From NCBI GenBank assembly GCA_963930645.1, contig OZ005659.1, positions 157,790,034-157,854,033 on the forward strand: a stretch of DNA of 64,000 nt, written 5' to 3'. This document shows positions 48,275-58,018 of the stretch, piece after piece; position 1 is the first letter of the stretch; each line of letters begins with the position of its first letter. This DNA is from Salticus scenicus. Its lineage: Eukaryota > Arthropoda > Arachnida > Araneae > Salticidae. A program made the translations under genes and the position numbers. Under the pieces are notes generated by a model. The model was not told the origin of the DNA and did no database searches. It worked only from the letters and a program-made list of their open reading frames with translations.

Positions 48275-51200
48275 TATATATATATATATACATATTCAAC
48301 ATTTTTAAAAACGGTGATATATACTCTTTTTTTTTTTTTTTTTTGAATACTTGAATGATTTTTTGGAAATCTTCACCTGTTAAAATTTTTCTATTTTTAA
48401 ATATTTGTATGAAGAATCATTCATTCAAAGGTTGATCAAATGGTAGCATAATAAGAGCCATGGAATCAAATATAAACCGACCGATGAATTTTCTACAGAA
48501 AAATGCATATATGTATAAATTCCATACGATTTAATATTTGCAATCTTTGACTGAGTTAATATAAAACCGTATTGTCTTTTTTCAATCATATATCGTTCAT
48601 TTTACATATATAATGATATAAATGAATTTAGTAATCACTAAATCTGTCAAATTATATTTGAAACTATCTTGCACAATGCCTATAATTCTTTAATGAATTT
48701 GTCTGAAATGGCAAAGATTGGACAAGAGTTTGTATAATATATAGATTCATACGAAAATTTTCCTGATGTGTATTATAAGTTAGTTTCGTCAAAGAAAACA
48801 TACAAGTGACTTAAATTGAAACAATTATCATTAATGAAATTAAAAATTGTAAAATTATGCAGTTTAACACACGTAATTTCATTAAAAACCATTTACCATG
48901 TTAAATAATAGTAATAAAATTATTGGAAGCAACATTTCGCCAATAAGCAATGACATCATCAGGTACAATAACAAAAAAAAAAAAAAAGTATAGCATGTAT
49001 GTATAAATATACATATAATTTGGTACACAACGTAGTATTTGAGAAGCTTAAACTGTCCAAAAATAATCACAATGTCTATCAAAGTGAAAAGCTGAATAGT
49101 CCGTATGCAGATTCATATACAGTTAACATTTTATGAAATACAATATTCTAATTTTTTCCAAGTTAAATAGTTTCGAGAATTTTTTTTAGATTCAATGATA
49201 TAGTTTAACGTATATAAAACAGTAAGTATCATAAAATAAAGTTAGGCATTCTCTACATAAAGCAACATAACCTAATTTAATACTTTTATTTATTAAGAAA
49301 ATTATTTTTTAAATATTTTGTAAAATGTAAATATGTCATTTATTACAATGTTGCCTTTAATACGTTCGAATCTACTTGTTTTTTTTTTCTTTTTTTGCGG
49401 CTGGAGAAAGACTCCTTTGATAAAAAAGTCACTCTCTCTCTCTCTACCTCTCTCTATCCCTTATATATATATATATATGTGTGTGTAATTGTATATATAT
49501 ATATTATCTTATCCTTTCAATAATGCTCTTTTTTTTAAATTTTTAGTCCTTTTTCAAATTTCCTCGGCAATTCTATAATAAAATAAAGTAGAGATAGAAA
49601 AGTCTGCACTCATTTTAGTATATAATTGTATGCATATTTATGCATTTCAATATACATTTCTAGTTTTTTATGCATTTATATTACTACTTTGTTGTTATAC
49701 TATAATTTAAAGCAACAGCCGTAGTAAAACCAAGAGAGCTATTTTGCGAAATCTGTCCTTACGGTGTAGGTGTGATTGCGCATATGGGTAAGAGAGATTG
49801 CTATTAATAATAACTACAGTTAAATTCGTAACAATAATAACTGTAATTGTTGTAATATTGCAAACATTGTTGTAAATGTAAACATTGTTGTAATGCTTTT
49901 GTAAAAAAAAAAAAAATAAATAAATAAATAAATAAATAATAATAAATACAAAATAAATACAAAATAAATAAATAAATAAAGTATCAGGAGGGAATACTTC
50001 AAATTACTATTTAAAAAATCAGGAAAGTAAAAGAAATTGAAAATGAATTAAAAATTTTATTTAAAGTCAAAATATTAATGAATGAGAAAAAAAGTCTAGA
50101 TAATATTACAAAATAACATTAAGTTAATAGATAACATGTTTAAATTAAAATAGGTACATTTGTTTTTCAATTTGAATGTGTCCTTAATTGCTGATTTAAT
50201 CTGTTGTTGTACACAATTGTTGCACTTATTGCTGTAAAAGATGCAACTTTATATCAACCATCTGGTACAAGTAACACATTTAAACTAGTACAGTAACAGT
50301 GTCAAAATTGTCATGTGGTACAGTTTCAGACTTTCAATGCACTCATCCTTATTGTCTTGTCATAAACGAATAAACTGCGTAATCTCTCGTAGCATAGAAT
50401 TTAATGAAATAAATGTGCAATTGCTCTAATTATCAACAGCGTAAACTCTCCTACTTAAAAAAGAGGAATTGGAAAACTTTTATTCTATAATTACTCGCTT
50501 TTATGGATAAACATTGTTCTTCATACCATTTGTGTAGGTTAGCGGATTCTGAGAAATCGTTTATTTATTTATTTATTTATTTATTTTTTATTTATTGACA
50601 GTCTATAAAAAATCGTAAGATGAATTATGAAAATCCATTAAAACAAGACAAATTAACCGCGTTTTATCTTAGACGCTCGAAACAGTTAACAAGCAGATGG
50701 AAGTCGGCATCCACTATAGCAGTTGCACTATTACGTGGTGTAGCATCACGCCCAGTCTAGTTCTTCCCTCAGATTTTCTATGTGCGCAATCTCTTGTAAC
50801 GTACCGTTTCTTGCAGATTTACTTTATATAAAAGTTTTCATATGAAAGTTATAAAAATGTGCTATTAGTTAGTATAAAAAATATGGATATGTATGAAAAT
50901 TATAAAATTATTACTACCGTTACCAATATTATAATATAATTCTATATTACAATGAAAATAATATCAACAATGGGATTTTTAACTAAATAAAATGTGACGA
51001 ATGTAAATACGTTAAATTACTTATATGTTTATATTTACTTAAATGTTTATAGTTATTTGAAGCACAAGTTCTTATGACAGTTACGCGATTAGATTTTTGG
51101 CGATATAGATTTTTATGTATAATGTTGATTTCGTGTTTTTTTAAATTTTTTAAAAAAATTGAAATCTAGTATTTTAATTTAACAATTAAATATTCCTACA

Positions 51201-52192
51201 TTATTAACTACGGATGTATTATGATGATTTTAAAGGTTAAATAAATTGTCTTCTTTTATAAAATATGTAAAATAAAAAAGTAAATGGAATTATTGCAAAG
51301 TACAAGATAGCTATACACTTAAATATTTATTAAATGTAAATGTTTCAAACTATTTTTTATATCGAGATACATAATGTCTTTTTTAATTGAAGTCGTATAA
51401 TTATATTATTTAATCGTATAATTATATTGAAGTCAGATTGGTTAAATTTTGTTTAAATATAAAGAATATATAATTAAAAAATGCCGTAACAATAAATTTT
51501 CGTACTCAAAATCAAAGACAAACTTTGTAAATTGTTTTTATAACAATGTATAGCAGGCAAAAAGAAAAAAAAAATATTTTTCTGCACAGGAAAAAGAAAA
51601 ACATTTTCTTTGAAATAGTTCTTTTTTTTTTTTTTTTTTTGGCATCATTTATTAAACGAGAACTAATTAATCTTAGATAATTAATGTTATTTCAAGGTCC
51701 AATATCATTAATCTTAAACTTTGATGAATGTGTTTAAGTATATATAATAAAATGAACAGTATTATCGGTTAATTAAATAGAAATTTATTTGCTTTTGCGT
51801 ATAGAAAACTGTGTATTAAAATTTAAATAAAACTACCCTTTATACCTTAAATATAATTAAAATCCATTTCCTGTGAGATCTTTTCTGAATTCAAGAAGAT
51901 GCTGAAAAGATGTATTGAATTACAGAACAATATTTAGTATTTCTATCAAATCGAAATTTCCGCCTGAATATATCTTTAAAAGTTAATTTTGAATTGACTA
52001 CATTCTCAGATTTAGAATGATCCTCCCAAAATTTATTGTTTCTGTTTTCTACATTTCGAATGTTTGTAATATAAAGATGCACAAATCTGGTCTGTAGTAT
52101 TCTTTAGGAAGTGCTTTCGTGTAAATTTTGTTGTATAAATTAAATTAAAAAATGTATGTGTTTTTTAAAAATACTGTTCATGCTGCCAGACA
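48275..52192. other. A+T-rich non-coding stretch
   Basis: Contains a CT-rich run followed by a (TA)n/(GT)n run at about 49430-49505, (TAAA)n at about 49915-49980, (TTTA)n at about 50562-50586 and a T run at about 51622-51640. No gene seen. Confidence 0.6.
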
Positions 52193-52427
52193 CACTGTTA
52201 AAATTGGTTTCTTAAAAATGAGTTAAATTGTCTCAAATTAGCTCCGAAACAATATATACTTAAATTTGAAAACCCATATACTCATTTTTGAGTATACTGA
52301 CATGCTCAAAAATGGGATTGACCAATAAGAATCCCAATATCTCCATTTTTGACACGTCAATACACTCAAAAATGAGTACATGGGTTTTCAAATTTAAGCA
52401 TATATTGTTTCGGAGCTATTTTGAAAC

Positions 52428-52440
52428 AAATTAGCTCATT
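52428..52440. repeat. Left target-site duplication of PLE-B insertion
   Basis: AAATTAGCTCATT, repeated exactly at 57982-57994. Joining the two sides restores the palindrome of the host MITE, which confirms the boundaries. Confidence 0.9.
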
Positions 52441-52546
52441 AAATAATTAAAAACCACGTGCGAAATAACTATTTAAAAGAGTAAAATCCGCTGTAAAAGG
52501 CACGTTAAAAATATTTAAAAGAATTTTAAAAGGTCAAAAAACGGTT

Positions 52547-52590
52547 AGACAACATGTTTCGTGCTTATTTACTAGCACATCATCAGGTCT
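52547..52590 (-). ncRNA. Minimal hammerhead ribozyme, PLE-B copy 1 (3' end)
   Basis: On the - strand: AGAC, CTGATGA, T, GTGC, 10-nt loop, GCAC, GAA, ACATGT, T, GTCT. Stem I is AGAC/GTCT, stem II is GTGC/GCAC, and ACATGT is a palindrome allowing a six-pair intermolecular stem III. All core bases (CUGAUGA, GAA, and the U before the cleaved U) are intact. As a monomer an alternative 3-pair stem III (ACA/TGT) with cleavage after GTC is also drawable. It overlaps the ORF end. Confidence 0.75.
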
Positions 52591-54946
52591 CGTTAGTTAA
52601 TGAAAGCCACCGAGCTTTATCTTGTTGTTCTAAGAAAGGCTGCCATAGGGTTGCTAAGTCTTTACTCTGATTCTCGTTGATGCATTTATCGCCAAATTTC
52701 CAAATCATGATCTTTTCGTATATGTCTAATGTGTATTCGGTGTGGGGGGTTGCTAGAATTTTACTTTCCTCCCACTTTGGCTGGGCTTCTTTATTGTCGA
52801 GTAAAAGTTGCTTTAATGCCGTGTTTCCGTACAAAGATTTAATGGAATGTTTATGTTCTTTAATCCTTTTACTCAAATTGCGCTTTGTTTTGCCAATATA
52901 ATAAGATGTTATATTATTGATTGAGATGGGGATTGCATATACGCCGCCAACTTTTGTTTTTTTGTCACGATCGGATATTATCAGATTTTTCAATGTTGAG
53001 GTTTTAAATGCAATATTATATCCAATATTTTTAAATTGTCGTATTACGGGATGGAAACCTTTATTAAATGAGATTGCGCCAATAAATCTACTAGTTTCGT
53101 TTCCAGTTTTTAGATTCGTATTGTTAAATCGGTTTATTATTCTGCGTTTCAACTTATTAAATATTGTGATAATGTAACCTTGATTAAGCATAGTCTTTTT
53201 AATTAAGTTTAATTCTTTATCTGAGGAGGATTTATAGGTGCAATGTGTGAAGGCTCTATTAATTAATGGTGTAATGGCGTTGAAAAGTAGTTGTTTAGAT
53301 GTGTAAGAGTTAACAGGTGCTATGGTGAGGGGGGATGTTGGTTTGTGATAAACTTCAGTCCAGATAGTACTATTATCATGATTTCTATGTATCAATACAT
53401 CGAGGAACGGTATGACTCTATCTTTTTCTTTCTCGATTTTGAGATTTACAGAATCAAAAATGTTGTTCATATTGTTTACTAGGGTTAAAAGGCTATTATG
53501 TGTATATTCCCAAATTATGTAGATGTCGTCTACATATCTCTTATAGAAGGAGGGTTTAAGTATGCTATTTGTTAAAACTGTATTCTCAATATGTTGCATG
53601 GTTATTTCACCAAGAGTAGGTGCTAAACATGATCCCATTGGTGTACCTGTGGTTTGTTGATAAATGGTGTTATTAACTCTAAAGTGATTGGTTTTAAATA
53701 TCAGGTTTAAACTGGCTTCTATGAATTTAACATGCTTACTTAAGTTATTGTGATTATTGCACTTGTCAATAATTATATCTTTAACTGCATTAAGTGGAAC
53801 TGATGGGTAAAGAGACTTTACATCTAAGCTGTAGAATTTAGCAGTAGGTTGTAGTTTAATTTTATGGATATCTTCTAAAAAATTCAAACTTGAAACGGTT
53901 ACGTATGGCGAGTCGTTTATAAGCGGTTTAAGTAAATTATTAATAAATTTTTCGAGAAAGTAGACTGGTGATATTCTTCTGTTTACGATTGGTCGGAGAG
54001 GCATTGAAATTTTATGTGTTTTGATTTTAACGAACATAGGCGGTACGGATGTATAAAGGGGGAATTGGTAGAAATCTTTCTTGTATTCGGGAAAGTCTTT
54101 TGTCAGTTTAGTCATAGAGTTTTTTATTGTATCAGTTGGATCTTTGTTCACTGTTATTGCGTTGAGTTCAACTAGGACAACATTAAGTTTAGCTTGAAAA
54201 TCTTCATTAGTAATGAGTACAAAATTAGATGCTTTATCTGCTACAAGTATTCTAAATTCTTTATTATTATGCAAATTCTTGAGTATCTTCTTTTGCTGTA
54301 TCAGAAAATGTTTATTGATTTCTTCCTTCCGCTGTATTTGTATGCATTTCCAAATTATAAAGCCACGTAGAGATGGTTGAAGTGAGGGGGGGATTTTATT
54401 AAGGCAGTTTTCAAACTCAGCAATGGTGTTCTCAAAGTTCAATCCAATATCGGGGCAAAACTTAGGTCCTTGATTTAGTAAGACTACTTCTTTAGGTGTA
54501 GGCTGGTAACTGGTTAAGTTGATGAATTTGTTGGTTTCATTTTTATCGTTTGGTAATTTACCGGCCTCGGCCAGAAGGTTATCGAGCTTCTTCTTATGTC
54601 TTATTCTAGTCCTGCATCCATCTTCTATTTGTTTCAGTTCAATTGTACGCAAAATGGAATCGAATTGTAGAGGCATAAGGATATTGCTAAGTTCCAAATG
54701 TAAGTAATAAAGATTAAGTTCTGTATTAGCCAGTTCATATCTAGTTCGCCGAATATATTGTCGTAGGATTTTTTTCTCAGCAGTGTTGATAATATGCTTA
54801 AAAGCAGGAAAATTACGTTTAGCAGACTTGATTTGGATGAAATGTGGAGTGAGATTAAGGTTACGGCAGTCTTTCAAAAAGGCCAAATGTAGAAGTTTGC
54901 GAGCAAATGCCACTTTTTGTCTAGAAAAGACTTGTTTCACAGACAT
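52583..54946 (-). CDS. PLE-B reverse transcriptase/GIY-YIG endonuclease polyprotein, intact
   Basis: One uninterrupted frame of 787 codons from the ATG at 54946 (ttacATGTC, just inside the end of the upstream repeat). An ATG 10 codons earlier at 54976 lies within the terminal repeat and is less likely. The protein would copy element RNA at a nick made by its own endonuclease. Counting from 54976, visible are: a Lys/Arg-rich N-terminus; PLRPIVNRRISP; SLDVKSLYPSVP (RT motif A); TGTPMGSCLAPTLGE (motif B); RYVDDIYI with catalytic YVDD at residues 481-484 (53525-53536); FLDVLIHR; then GGVYAIPI at 677 and YYIGKTKRNLSKRIKEH at 692, the GIY-YIG signature. The final Glu-bearing TLDIYEKIMIW segment could supply the catalytic Glu. 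Unlike PLE-A there is no Cys pair between GIY and YIG. The stop codon lies inside the ribozyme core. No break is seen, so it may be functional. Confidence 0.9.
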   Translation of the reverse strand: MSVKQVFSRQKVAFARKLLHLAFLKDCRNLNLTPHFIQIKSAKRNFPAFKHIINTAEKKILRQYIRRTRYELANTELNLYYLHLELSNILMPLQFDSILRTIELKQIEDGCRTRIRHKKKLDNLLAEAGKLPNDKNETNKFINLTSYQPTPKEVVLLNQGPKFCPDIGLNFENTIAEFENCLNKIPPSLQPSLRGFIIWKCIQIQRKEEINKHFLIQQKKILKNLHNNKEFRILVADKASNFVLITNEDFQAKLNVVLVELNAITVNKDPTDTIKNSMTKLTKDFPEYKKDFYQFPLYTSVPPMFVKIKTHKISMPLRPIVNRRISPVYFLEKFINNLLKPLINDSPYVTVSSLNFLEDIHKIKLQPTAKFYSLDVKSLYPSVPLNAVKDIIIDKCNNHNNLSKHVKFIEASLNLIFKTNHFRVNNTIYQQTTGTPMGSCLAPTLGEITMQHIENTVLTNSILKPSFYKRYVDDIYIIWEYTHNSLLTLVNNMNNIFDSVNLKIEKEKDRVIPFLDVLIHRNHDNSTIWTEVYHKPTSPLTIAPVNSYTSKQLLFNAITPLINRAFTHCTYKSSSDKELNLIKKTMLNQGYIITIFNKLKRRIINRFNNTNLKTGNETSRFIGAISFNKGFHPVIRQFKNIGYNIAFKTSTLKNLIISDRDKKTKVGGVYAIPISINNITSYYIGKTKRNLSKRIKEHKHSIKSLYGNTALKQLLLDNKEAQPKWEESKILATPHTEYTLDIYEKIMIWKFGDKCINENQSKDLATLWQPFLEQQDKARWLSLTNET

Positions 54947-55065
54947 TGTAAGTTTCACTAAATAATTAAAAACCACATGCGAAATAACTATTTAAAAGAG
55001 TAAAATCCGCTGTAAAAGGCACGTTAAAAATATTTAAAAGAATTTTAAAAGGTCAAAAAACGGTT

Positions 55066-55109
55066 AGACAACATGTTTCGTGCTTATTTACTAGCACATC
55101 ATCAGGTCT
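55066..55109 (-). ncRNA. Minimal hammerhead ribozyme, PLE-B copy 2
   Basis: Identical to the motif at 52547-52590. It sits between the truncated upstream copy and the intact copy 1, so self-cleavage here would set the 5' end of copy 1 RNA about 120 nt upstream of its ATG. Confidence 0.75.
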
Positions 55110-56270
55110 CGTTAGTTAATGAAAGCCACCGAGCTTTATCTTGTTGTTCTAAGAAAGGCTGCCATAGGGTTGCTAAGTTTTTACTCTGATTCTCGTTGAT
55201 GCATTTATCGCCAAATTTCCAAATCATGATCTTTTCGTATATGTCTAATGTGTATTCGGTGTGGGGGGTTGCTAGAATTTTACTTTCCTCCCACTTTGGC
55301 TGGGCTTCTTTATTGTCGAGTAAAAGTTGCTTTAATGCCGTGTTTCCGTACAAAGATTTAATGGAATGTTTATGTTCTTTAATCCTTTTACTCAAATTGC
55401 GCTTTGTTTTGCCAATATAATAAGATGTTATATTATTGATTGAGATGGGGATTGCATATACGCCGCCAACTTTTGTTTTTTTGTCACGATCGGATATTAT
55501 CAGATTTTTCAATGTTGAGGTTTTAAATGCAATATTATATCCAATATTTTTAAATTGTCGTATTACGGGATGGAAACCTTTATTAAATGAGATTGCGCCA
55601 ATAAATCTACTAGTTTCGTTTCCAGTTTTTAGATTCGTATTGTTAAATCGGTTTATTATTCTGCGTTTCAACTTATTAAATATTGTGATAATGTAACCTT
55701 GATTAAGCATAGTCTTTTTAATTAAGTTTAATTCTTTATCTGAGGAGGATTTATAGGTGCAATGTGTGAAGGCTCTATTAATTAATGGTGTAATGGCGTT
55801 GAAAAGTAGTTGTTTAGATGTGTAAGAGTTAACAGGTGCTATGGTGAGGGGGGATGTTGGTTTGTGATAAACTTCAGTCCAGATAGTACTATTATCATGA
55901 TTTCTATGTATCAATACATCGAGGAACGGTATGACTCTATCTTTTTCTTTCTCGATTTTGAGATTTACAGAATCAAAAATGTTGTTCATATTGTTTACTA
56001 GGGTTAAAAGGCTATTATGTGTATATTCCCAAATTATGTAGATGTCGTCTACATATCTCTTATAGAAGGAGGGTTTAAGTATGCTATTTGTTAAAACTGT
56101 ATTCTCAATATGTTGCATGGTTATTTCACCAAGAGTAGGTGCTAAACATGATCCCTGTGTTTGTACCTGTGGTTTGTTGATAAATGGTGTTATTAACTCT
56201 AAAGTGATTGGTTTTAAATATCAGGTTTAAACTGGCTTCTATGAATTTAACATGCTTACTTAAGTTATTG
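55102..56270 (-). pseudogene. PLE-B polyprotein, 5'-truncated copy 2
   Basis: The C-terminal half of the same protein: catalytic YVDD (56044-56055), FLDVLIHR and the GIY-YIG domain, ending at the same stop. It is open for 338 codons from 56118. Just upstream, at 56155-56162, motif B is damaged: the bases read cctgtgtttg where copy 1 has ccattggtg, a substitution patch with a one-base gain, so the frame shifts. Only about four other differences from copy 1 are obvious (for example Asp to Asn near the end). Not functional by itself. Confidence 0.85.
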
Positions 56271-56279
56271 ACTTACTTA

Positions 56280-57873
56280 CCTAGTTGAACTCAACGCAAT
56301 AACAGTGAACAAAGATCCAACTGATACAATAAAAAACTCTATGACTAAACTGACAAAAGACTTTCCCGAATACAAGAAAGATTTCTACCAATTCCCCCTT
56401 TATACATCCGTACCGCCTATGTTCGTTAAAATCAAAACACATAAAATTTCAATGCCTCTCCGACCAATCGTAAACAGAAGAATATCACCAGTCTACTTTC
56501 TCGAAAAATTTATTAATAATTTACTTAAACCGCTTATAAACGACTCGCCATACGTAACCGTTTCAAGTTTGAATTTTTTAGAAGATATCCATAAAATTAA
56601 ACTACAACCTACTGCTAAATTCTACAGCTTAGATGTAAAGTCTCTTTACCCATCAGTTCCACTTAATGCAGTTAAAGATATAATTATTGACAAGTGCAAT
56701 AATCACAATAACTTAAGTAAGCATGTTAAATTCATAGAAGCCAGTTTAAATCTGATATTTAAAACCAATCACTTTAGAGTTAATAACACCATTTATCAAC
56801 AAACCACAGGTACACCAATGGGATCATGTTTAGCACCTACTCTTGGTGAAATAACCATGCAACATATTGAGAATACAGTTTTAACAAATAGCATACTTAA
56901 ACCCTCCTTCTATAAGAGATATGTAGACGACATCTACATAATTTGGGAATATACACATAATAGCCTTTTAACCCTAGTAAACAATATGAACAACATTTTT
57001 GATTCTGTAAATCTCAAAATCGAGAAAGAAAAAGATAGAGTCATACCGTTCCTCGATGTATTGATACATAGAAATCATGATAATAGTACTATCTGGACTG
57101 AAGTTTATCACAAACCAACATCCCCCCTCACCATAGCACCTGTTAACTCTTACACATCTAAACAACTACTTTTCAACGCCATTACACCATTAATTAATAG
57201 AGCCTTCACACATTGCACCTATAAATCCTCCTCAGATAAAGAATTAAACTTAATTAAAAAGACTATGCTTAATCAAGGTTACAATATCACAATATTTAAT
57301 AAGTTGAAACGCAGAATAATAAACCGATTTAACAATACGAATCTAAAAACTGGAAACGAAACTAGTAGATTTATTGGCGCAATCTCATTTAATAAAGGTT
57401 TCCATCCCGTAATACGACAATTTAAAAATATTGGATATAATATTGCATTTAAAACCTCAACATTGAAAAATCTGATAATATCCGATCGTGACAAAAAAAC
57501 AAAAGTTGGCGGCGTATATGCAATCCCCATCTCAATCAATAATATAACATCTTATTATATTGGCAAAACAAAGCGCAATTTGAGTAAAAGGATTAAAGAA
57601 CATAAACATTCCATTAAATCTTTGTACGGAAACACGGCATTAAAGCAACTTTTACTCGACAATAAAGAAGCCCAGCCAAAGTGGGAGGAAAGTAAAATTC
57701 TAGCAACCCCCCACACCGAATACACATTAGACATATACGAAAAGATCATGATTTGGAAATTTGGCGATAAATGCATCAACGAGAATCAGAGTAAAGCCTT
57801 AGCAACCCTATGGCAGCCTTTCTTAGAACAACAAGATAAAGCTCGGTGGCTTTCATTAACTAACAAGACCTGA
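56280..57873 (+). pseudogene. PLE-B polyprotein, 5'-truncated inverted copy 3
   Basis: Open from the junction at 56280 to TGA at 57871-57873 but lacks about the first 260 codons. It contains PLRPIVNRRISP, SLDVKSLYPSVP, TGTPMGSCLAPTLGE, catalytic YVDD at 56920-56931, and GGVYAIPI ... YYIGKTKRN. The ATG or GTG codons near its start are internal. A few replacements separate it from copy 1 (for example Ile to Asn in QGYNIT and Glu to Lys in the last residues). Probably non-functional because of truncation. Confidence 0.85.
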
Positions 57874-57909
57874 TGATGTGCTAGTAAATAAGCACGAAAC
57901 ATGTTGTCT
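57866..57909 (+). ncRNA. Minimal hammerhead ribozyme, PLE-B copy 3
   Basis: Same 44-nt motif as the other PLE-B copies with all core bases kept. The ORF stop TGA at 57871-57873 is bases 4-6 of the ribozyme numbering. Confidence 0.75.
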
Positions 57910-57981
57910 AACCGTTTTTTGACCTTTTAAAATTCTTTTAAATATTTTTAACGTGCCTTTTACAGCGGATTTTACTCTTTT

Positions 57982-57994
57982 AAATTAGCTCATT
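57982..57994. repeat. Right target-site duplication of PLE-B insertion
   Basis: Exact second copy of the 13-bp word at 52428-52440. Confidence 0.9.
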
Positions 57995-58018
57995 TTTAAG
58001 AAACCATTTTTAACAGTG

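Larger units (their letters stand above)
54960..56270 (-). repeat. PLE-B pseudo-LTR: 5'-truncated upstream copy (copy 2)
   Basis: Starts at the same base of the element as copy 1 (aaataattaaaaacc at 54960 and 52441) and ends by truncation at 56270, where similarity to copy 1 stops (after 'cttaagttattg'). In the sense direction it precedes copy 1, so transcription of copy 1 could start in it. Confidence 0.85.
52441..57981. mobile_element. PLE family B compound insertion (tandem plus inverted copies)
   Basis: Three parts: full-length copy 1 on the - strand (52441-54959); 5'-truncated copy 2 on the - strand directly upstream of it in the sense direction (54960-56270); and copy 3 inverted on the + strand (56280-57981). 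Copies 1 and 2 are head to tail with a 2519-bp period, copies 2 and 3 head to head. Nine bases (56271-56279) of filler resembling nearby 'cttacttaag' lie at the inversion junction. The copies are nearly identical. One 13-bp duplication brackets the whole set, so it entered as one event. The partial copy upstream of a complete one is the classic PLE pseudo-LTR layout. Confidence 0.9.
52193..58018. mobile_element. Fold-back MITE interrupted by PLE-B
   Basis: Left part 52193-52440, right remnant 57995-58018. Without the PLE-B block and one copy of its 13-bp duplication it is about 270 bp, starts CACTGTTAAAA and ends TTTTAACAGTG. It is an almost full-length palindrome: words such as 'gtttcggagcta', 'aaatttgaaaaccca' and 'actcatttttgagt' recur inverted in the two arms. 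No convincing duplication outside it, so the superfamily is undecided. Confidence 0.75.

Noticed and set aside
54519..54965. Antisense frames inside the PLE-B genes (also 52677-53482, 55196-56001, 56974-57779)
   Set aside because: They mirror the RT coding strand and repeat identically in each copy only because the copies are identical; no independent protein features.
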